Under the pieces are notes generated by a model. It was not told where the DNA came from, did not search any database, and worked only from the letters and a program-made list of their open reading frames with translations. A stretch of DNA of 7,912 nt from CAYLNG01 sp964497855 (GTDB lineage: Bacteria > Verrucomicrobiota > Kiritimatiellia > SS1-B-03-39 > UBA6053). Position numbers and translations under genes: made by a program. This document shows, piece after piece, positions 5,973-7,912 of the stretch. The stretch spans positions 1-7,912 of the forward strand of contig CAZCFM010000151.1 of NCBI GenBank assembly GCA_964497855.1, in the 5' to 3' direction. Position 1 is the stretch's first letter; each line of letters opens with the position of its first letter.

Positions 5973-6401
5973 ATGGCCATGGTTTTTGAGGACTTGGAGG
6001 CTTGGAAGGAGTCAAGAAAGGTCGTGAATGGTGTTTATGCAATGACGCGTTCCGAAGTCTTGGCCCGCGACTATGGATTGAAGGATCAGATTCAGCGCTC
6101 TGCGGTCTCGATGATGACGAACATAGCAGAAGGGTTTGAAAGAACAGGTGCCCAAGAGAAGCTCCATTTCTACAATATTGCCCGAGCCTCTGCAGGAGAG
6201 ACGCGTTCGCTGTTGTATGTGGTCGAGGACAACTACCCGGATCTGGCCAAGGATTGTTTGCATTTACGCCTTGAGTCAAATACGGTCGGGCGAAAGATTA
6301 CGGGTCTCATCACCCGTTTCCGCAGTCGCCAAGCCTTCACAACCCTTTCCGTTCTTCTTGTCCTCACAACCTTGGGAGTTATCTTCCACTTTCTTACTTA
6401 A
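5973..6401 (+). CDS. Four helix bundle protein (23S rRNA intervening-sequence / S23 family)
   Basis: This family of small helical bundles was first seen encoded in intervening sequences of 23S rRNA; stand-alone copies are widespread and their role is unclear. A related fold serves as the accessory protein of diversity-generating retroelements, but no reverse transcriptase is present here. The family pattern is clear: FEDLEAWKESRKVVNGVY (5-22), YGLKDQIQRSAVSMMTNIAE (34-53) with the usual NIAEGFER, FYNIARASAGETRSLLYV (66-83) and VGRKITGLI (105-113). At 142 residues it is longer than the usual roughly 120. The excess is a hydrophobic tail (AFTTLSVLLVLTTLGVIFHF, 121-140) that could be a membrane anchor or just read-through of pyrimidine-rich DNA. 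The gene is bracketed by hairpin arrays D and E, suggesting insertion independent of the glycan genes. Confidence 0.85.
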   Translation: MAMVFEDLEAWKESRKVVNGVYAMTRSEVLARDYGLKDQIQRSAVSMMTNIAEGFERTGAQEKLHFYNIARASAGETRSLLYVVEDNYPDLAKDCLHLRLESNTVGRKITGLITRFRSRQAFTTLSVLLVLTTLGVIFHFLT

Positions 6402-6514
6402 TCCCCATATTCAGTCCCGCATGCGGGACGCATATCCCGTCCCCCCATCCCCATATCCAGCGGCTCCGCCGCGCATATCCCATATCCAGTCCCGCTCGCG
6501 GGACGCATATCCCA
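6402..6514 (-). repeat. Hairpin repeat array E (CATATCC orientation)
   Basis: Three units fill the whole gap between the four-helix-bundle stop codon and the aminotransferase ATG. Their cores are GTCCCGCATGCGGGAC (6414-6429, a perfect 16-base palindrome), GCGGC-TCC-GCCGC (6460-6472) and GTCCCG-CTCG-CGGGAC (6489-6504). Each is preceded by CATATCCAG or CATATTCAG and followed by GCATATCCC. The first and third units are near copies. The last flank word, CATATCCCA, touches the next start codon. Confidence 0.85.
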
Positions 6515-7657
6515 ATGACCCCCTCCTCCCTAATCTCCTTCATCCGGACCCTATACCCCAACCGGGACTTCATTCCCCTGCACGTTCCTCGTTTCAGCCC
6601 CCGTGAAACAGAGCGGGTGATGGAGGCGCTGAACAGCGGCTTCGTCTCCTCCGTGGGCCCGCATGTGCGGGAATTTGAGCAGCGGATTGAGGAATATACG
6701 GGAGTGGCCCACGCGGTGGGAGTGGTGAACGGGACGGCGGCGTTGCACACCTGTCTGATCCTTGCGGGGGTGCAGCCCGGGGACGAGGTCATCACCCAGT
6801 CGTTGACTTTTGTGGCCACGTGTAATGCCATCCGTTATCAATTCGCCCATCCAGTATTCGTGGATGTGGATCGCGAAACGCTCGGAATGTCGGCGGTGGA
6901 GTTGGAGACCTACTTGTCGGAACATGCCAAGCGCGAGGACAACGGTCTTTGCCGAAACCGCACGACGGGGAACATCATTCGAGCCTGTGTTCCCATGCAC
7001 ACGTTCGGACATCCGGTGGATCTCGAGGGCATTGCGGCGGTGTGCGCCCGTTACGGGATCATCCTGATTGAAGATGCGGCGGAATCACTGGGCAGTTTTT
7101 ACAAGGGCAAACACACGGGTCATGTCGGACGGCTGTCCGCATTGAGTTTTAATGGCAACAAAATCATCACTACGGGCGGAGGCGGCATGGTGCTGACAAA
7201 CGACCCGGAACTGGGCGCGCGCGCCAAGCATATGACCACCACTGCGAAAAAGCCGCATCCCTATCTCTACAATCACGACGAGACCGGCTACAACTACCGA
7301 CTGCCTGCGTTGAATTCCGCCCTCGGTTGCGCACAGATGGAAGGATTGCCGGTCTTTGTGGAGGAAAAACGAAGACGGGCCGGGCAATATGCGGAATGGT
7401 TCAGGGTGGCGGGGCGCGAGTTTATTGTTGAACCTGCGCACGGCCGCGCCAATTACTGGCTGAACGCCTTTCTTTGTCAGGATCGGGAGGAACGGGACAG
7501 CGTGTTGGAACAGACAAATGCGGCGGGCGTGATGACGCGTCCCATCTGGACGCCGATGCACCGCCTCTCCATGTTCAAGGACTGTCCCCGCGGAGATCTG
7601 ACCCAAACCGAGTGGTTTGAGGACCGGGTGGTCAACGTTCCGAGTTATTGTCTCTAA
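6515..7657 (+). CDS. legC: LegC-family PLP-dependent nucleotide-sugar aminotransferase
   Basis: This DegT/DnrJ/EryC1/StrS-type enzyme puts an amino group on C4 of a nucleotide-linked 4-keto-6-deoxy-GlcNAc, using PLP and normally glutamate. In the legionaminic acid pathway this is the LegC step. The 380-residue product matches the LegC pattern throughout: FIRTLYPNRDFIPLHVPRFS (9-28), FVSSVGPHVREFE (43-55), NGTAALHTCLILAGV (72-86), IEDAAESLGSFYKGKHTG (185-202, D187 contacting the PLP ring), and the Schiff-base lysine K216 in LSFNGNKIITTGGGGM. It continues with GYNYRLPALNSALGCAQMEG (258-277), NYWLNAF and GVMTRPIWTPMHRL. The start is ATG 6515, because the N-terminal SLISFIRTLYPN already fits the family. 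There is no ribosome site; repeat array E touches the ATG. The next gene looks like the matching dehydratase. The final glycan could carry legionaminic acid, bacillosamine or another 4-amino sugar. Confidence 0.9.
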   Translation: MTPSSLISFIRTLYPNRDFIPLHVPRFSPRETERVMEALNSGFVSSVGPHVREFEQRIEEYTGVAHAVGVVNGTAALHTCLILAGVQPGDEVITQSLTFVATCNAIRYQFAHPVFVDVDRETLGMSAVELETYLSEHAKREDNGLCRNRTTGNIIRACVPMHTFGHPVDLEGIAAVCARYGIILIEDAAESLGSFYKGKHTGHVGRLSALSFNGNKIITTGGGGMVLTNDPELGARAKHMTTTAKKPHPYLYNHDETGYNYRLPALNSALGCAQMEGLPVFVEEKRRRAGQYAEWFRVAGREFIVEPAHGRANYWLNAFLCQDREERDSVLEQTNAAGVMTRPIWTPMHRLSMFKDCPRGDLTQTEWFEDRVVNVPSYCL

Positions 7658-7664
7658 ACGGAGT

Positions 7665-7684
7665 GGGGCCATCCTTTTGGCCCC
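7665..7684 (+). terminator. Hairpin after the aminotransferase gene, terminator-like
   Basis: GGGGCCA and TGGCCCC form a perfect 7-bp stem around a 6-base loop, starting 7 bases after the stop codon. There is no T-run after it, so intrinsic termination is doubtful. It may instead protect the mRNA end or attenuate transcription into the dehydratase gene. Its sequence is unrelated to the flank words of the hairpin repeat family. Confidence 0.4.
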
Positions 7685-7734
7685 GGAAGAAGACCAAGGG
7701 ACGATTGTTGATTGTTGATGGAAATACGAATACA

Positions 7735-7790
7735 ACCCGCAACCCCTGCGCCGCGAAGCGGCAACCCTGCGCGGCTCCGCCGCAACCCCG
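7735..7790 (+). repeat. Hairpin repeat array F with CAACCC flank words
   Basis: Two hairpins, GCCGC-GAA-GCGGC (7750-7762) and GCGGC-TCC-GCCGC (7771-7783), are separated and flanked by CAACCCTGC or CAACCCC. The second core is identical to the middle core of array E, but the flank words differ from the ATATCC family. Upstream, around 7703-7719, is a short tandem GATTGTT repeat. The array ends 7 bases before the next start codon. Confidence 0.75.
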
Positions 7791-7797
7791 CCATCTT

Positions 7798-7912
7798 ATG
7801 AACATCCTCCACACCATCGGTCGTTCTCACCCCTTGTTTGACGGCGACGTCTCCGCCCACGAATCCGCCCTCCGCGAGCGAATCAGCGGTTCCCGCATCC
7901 TGGTGATTGGCG
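7798..7912 (+). CDS. LegB-like nucleotide-sugar 4,6-dehydratase (5' part only)
   Basis: Only the first 38 codons are inside the window. The translation MNILHTIGRSHPLFDGDVSA and the following HESALRERISGSRILVIG match, from memory, the N-terminus of UDP-N-acetylglucosamine 4,6-dehydratases of the LegB/FlaA1 kind. In these a helix (LFxxDIxxHExEL) precedes the first Rossmann strand ending in VIGGAGSIG. The window stops just as the NAD-binding glycine motif would begin. This enzyme would make the 4-keto-6-deoxy sugar that the upstream aminotransferase uses, so gene order supports the call. No ribosome site is seen before ATG 7798. With so little sequence, the substrate and intactness cannot be judged. 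Confidence 0.65.
   Translation, partial: MNILHTIGRSHPLFDGDVSAHESALRERISGSRILVIG

Noticed and set aside
5973..6401. Diversity-generating retroelement accessory protein (Avd)
   Set aside because: The fold family is related, but no reverse transcriptase, template repeat or variable repeat could be seen in the window.
4829..6514. CRISPR array
   Set aside because: Unit spacing is irregular, spacers are not unique sequences of constant length, orientation switches, and genes lie between the arrays; no cas gene is present.
7665..7684. Classical Rho-independent terminator
   Set aside because: The stem is good but it is followed by GGAAGAAGACC and not by a T-run, so it is listed only as terminator-like.

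Overview
The window comes from a moderately GC-rich bacterium and covers part of a cell-surface glycan (O-antigen, capsule or protein-glycosylation) locus, with an insertion sequence at the left edge. Several genes lack a Shine-Dalgarno sequence. Intergenic DNA is full of short hairpin repeats, including words of the 'ATCCGTTCATCCGTGG' kind that I recall from Verrucomicrobiota, Kiritimatiellota, Planctomycetota and similar genomes. This points loosely to the PVC/FCB side of the tree. No gene here fixes the taxon, so the assignment is weak.

Layout. Positions 17-1201 (minus strand) encode an apparently intact IS110-family DEDD/serine transposase. The non-coding stretch upstream of it (1202 to about 1440) is where IS110-group elements carry their bridge RNA. 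Positions 1441-1837 have no gene but hold nested inverted repeats, including a compact 118-bp element with perfect 26-bp arms and two internal hairpins. The plus-strand gene series then begins: an ATP-grasp ligase (1838-2938) overlapping by 4 bases a GT4 glycosyltransferase (2935-4122), then a PglC-like phosphoglycosyl transferase (4177-4854), a phosphoribosyltransferase-like protein (5004-5729), a four-helix-bundle protein of the 23S rRNA intervening-sequence family (5973-6401), a LegC-type sugar aminotransferase (6515-7657), and the first 38 codons of a LegB-like nucleotide-sugar 4,6-dehydratase (7798 to the window end).

How the genes fit together. The dehydratase and aminotransferase are the two successive steps that turn a nucleotide-GlcNAc into a 4-amino-4,6-dideoxy sugar. 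The PglC-like enzyme would load a sugar phosphate onto undecaprenyl phosphate, and the GT4 enzyme would extend the chain. The ATP-grasp enzyme could ligate a carboxylate to an amine, perhaps decorating the amino sugar; its substrate is unknown. The phosphoribosyltransferase and four-helix-bundle genes have no obvious place in glycan synthesis and look like inserted cargo.

The most unusual feature is a family of hairpin repeats (flank words GGATATGGG / CATATCC around 4-8 bp stems whose arms vary in sequence but stay complementary). They fill the gaps between the genes after the GT4 gene. They bracket the phosphoribosyltransferase gene as 76-bp direct repeats (73 of 76 identical), bracket the four-helix-bundle gene in the opposite orientation, supply the stop codon of the sugar-transferase gene, and abut the aminotransferase start codon.
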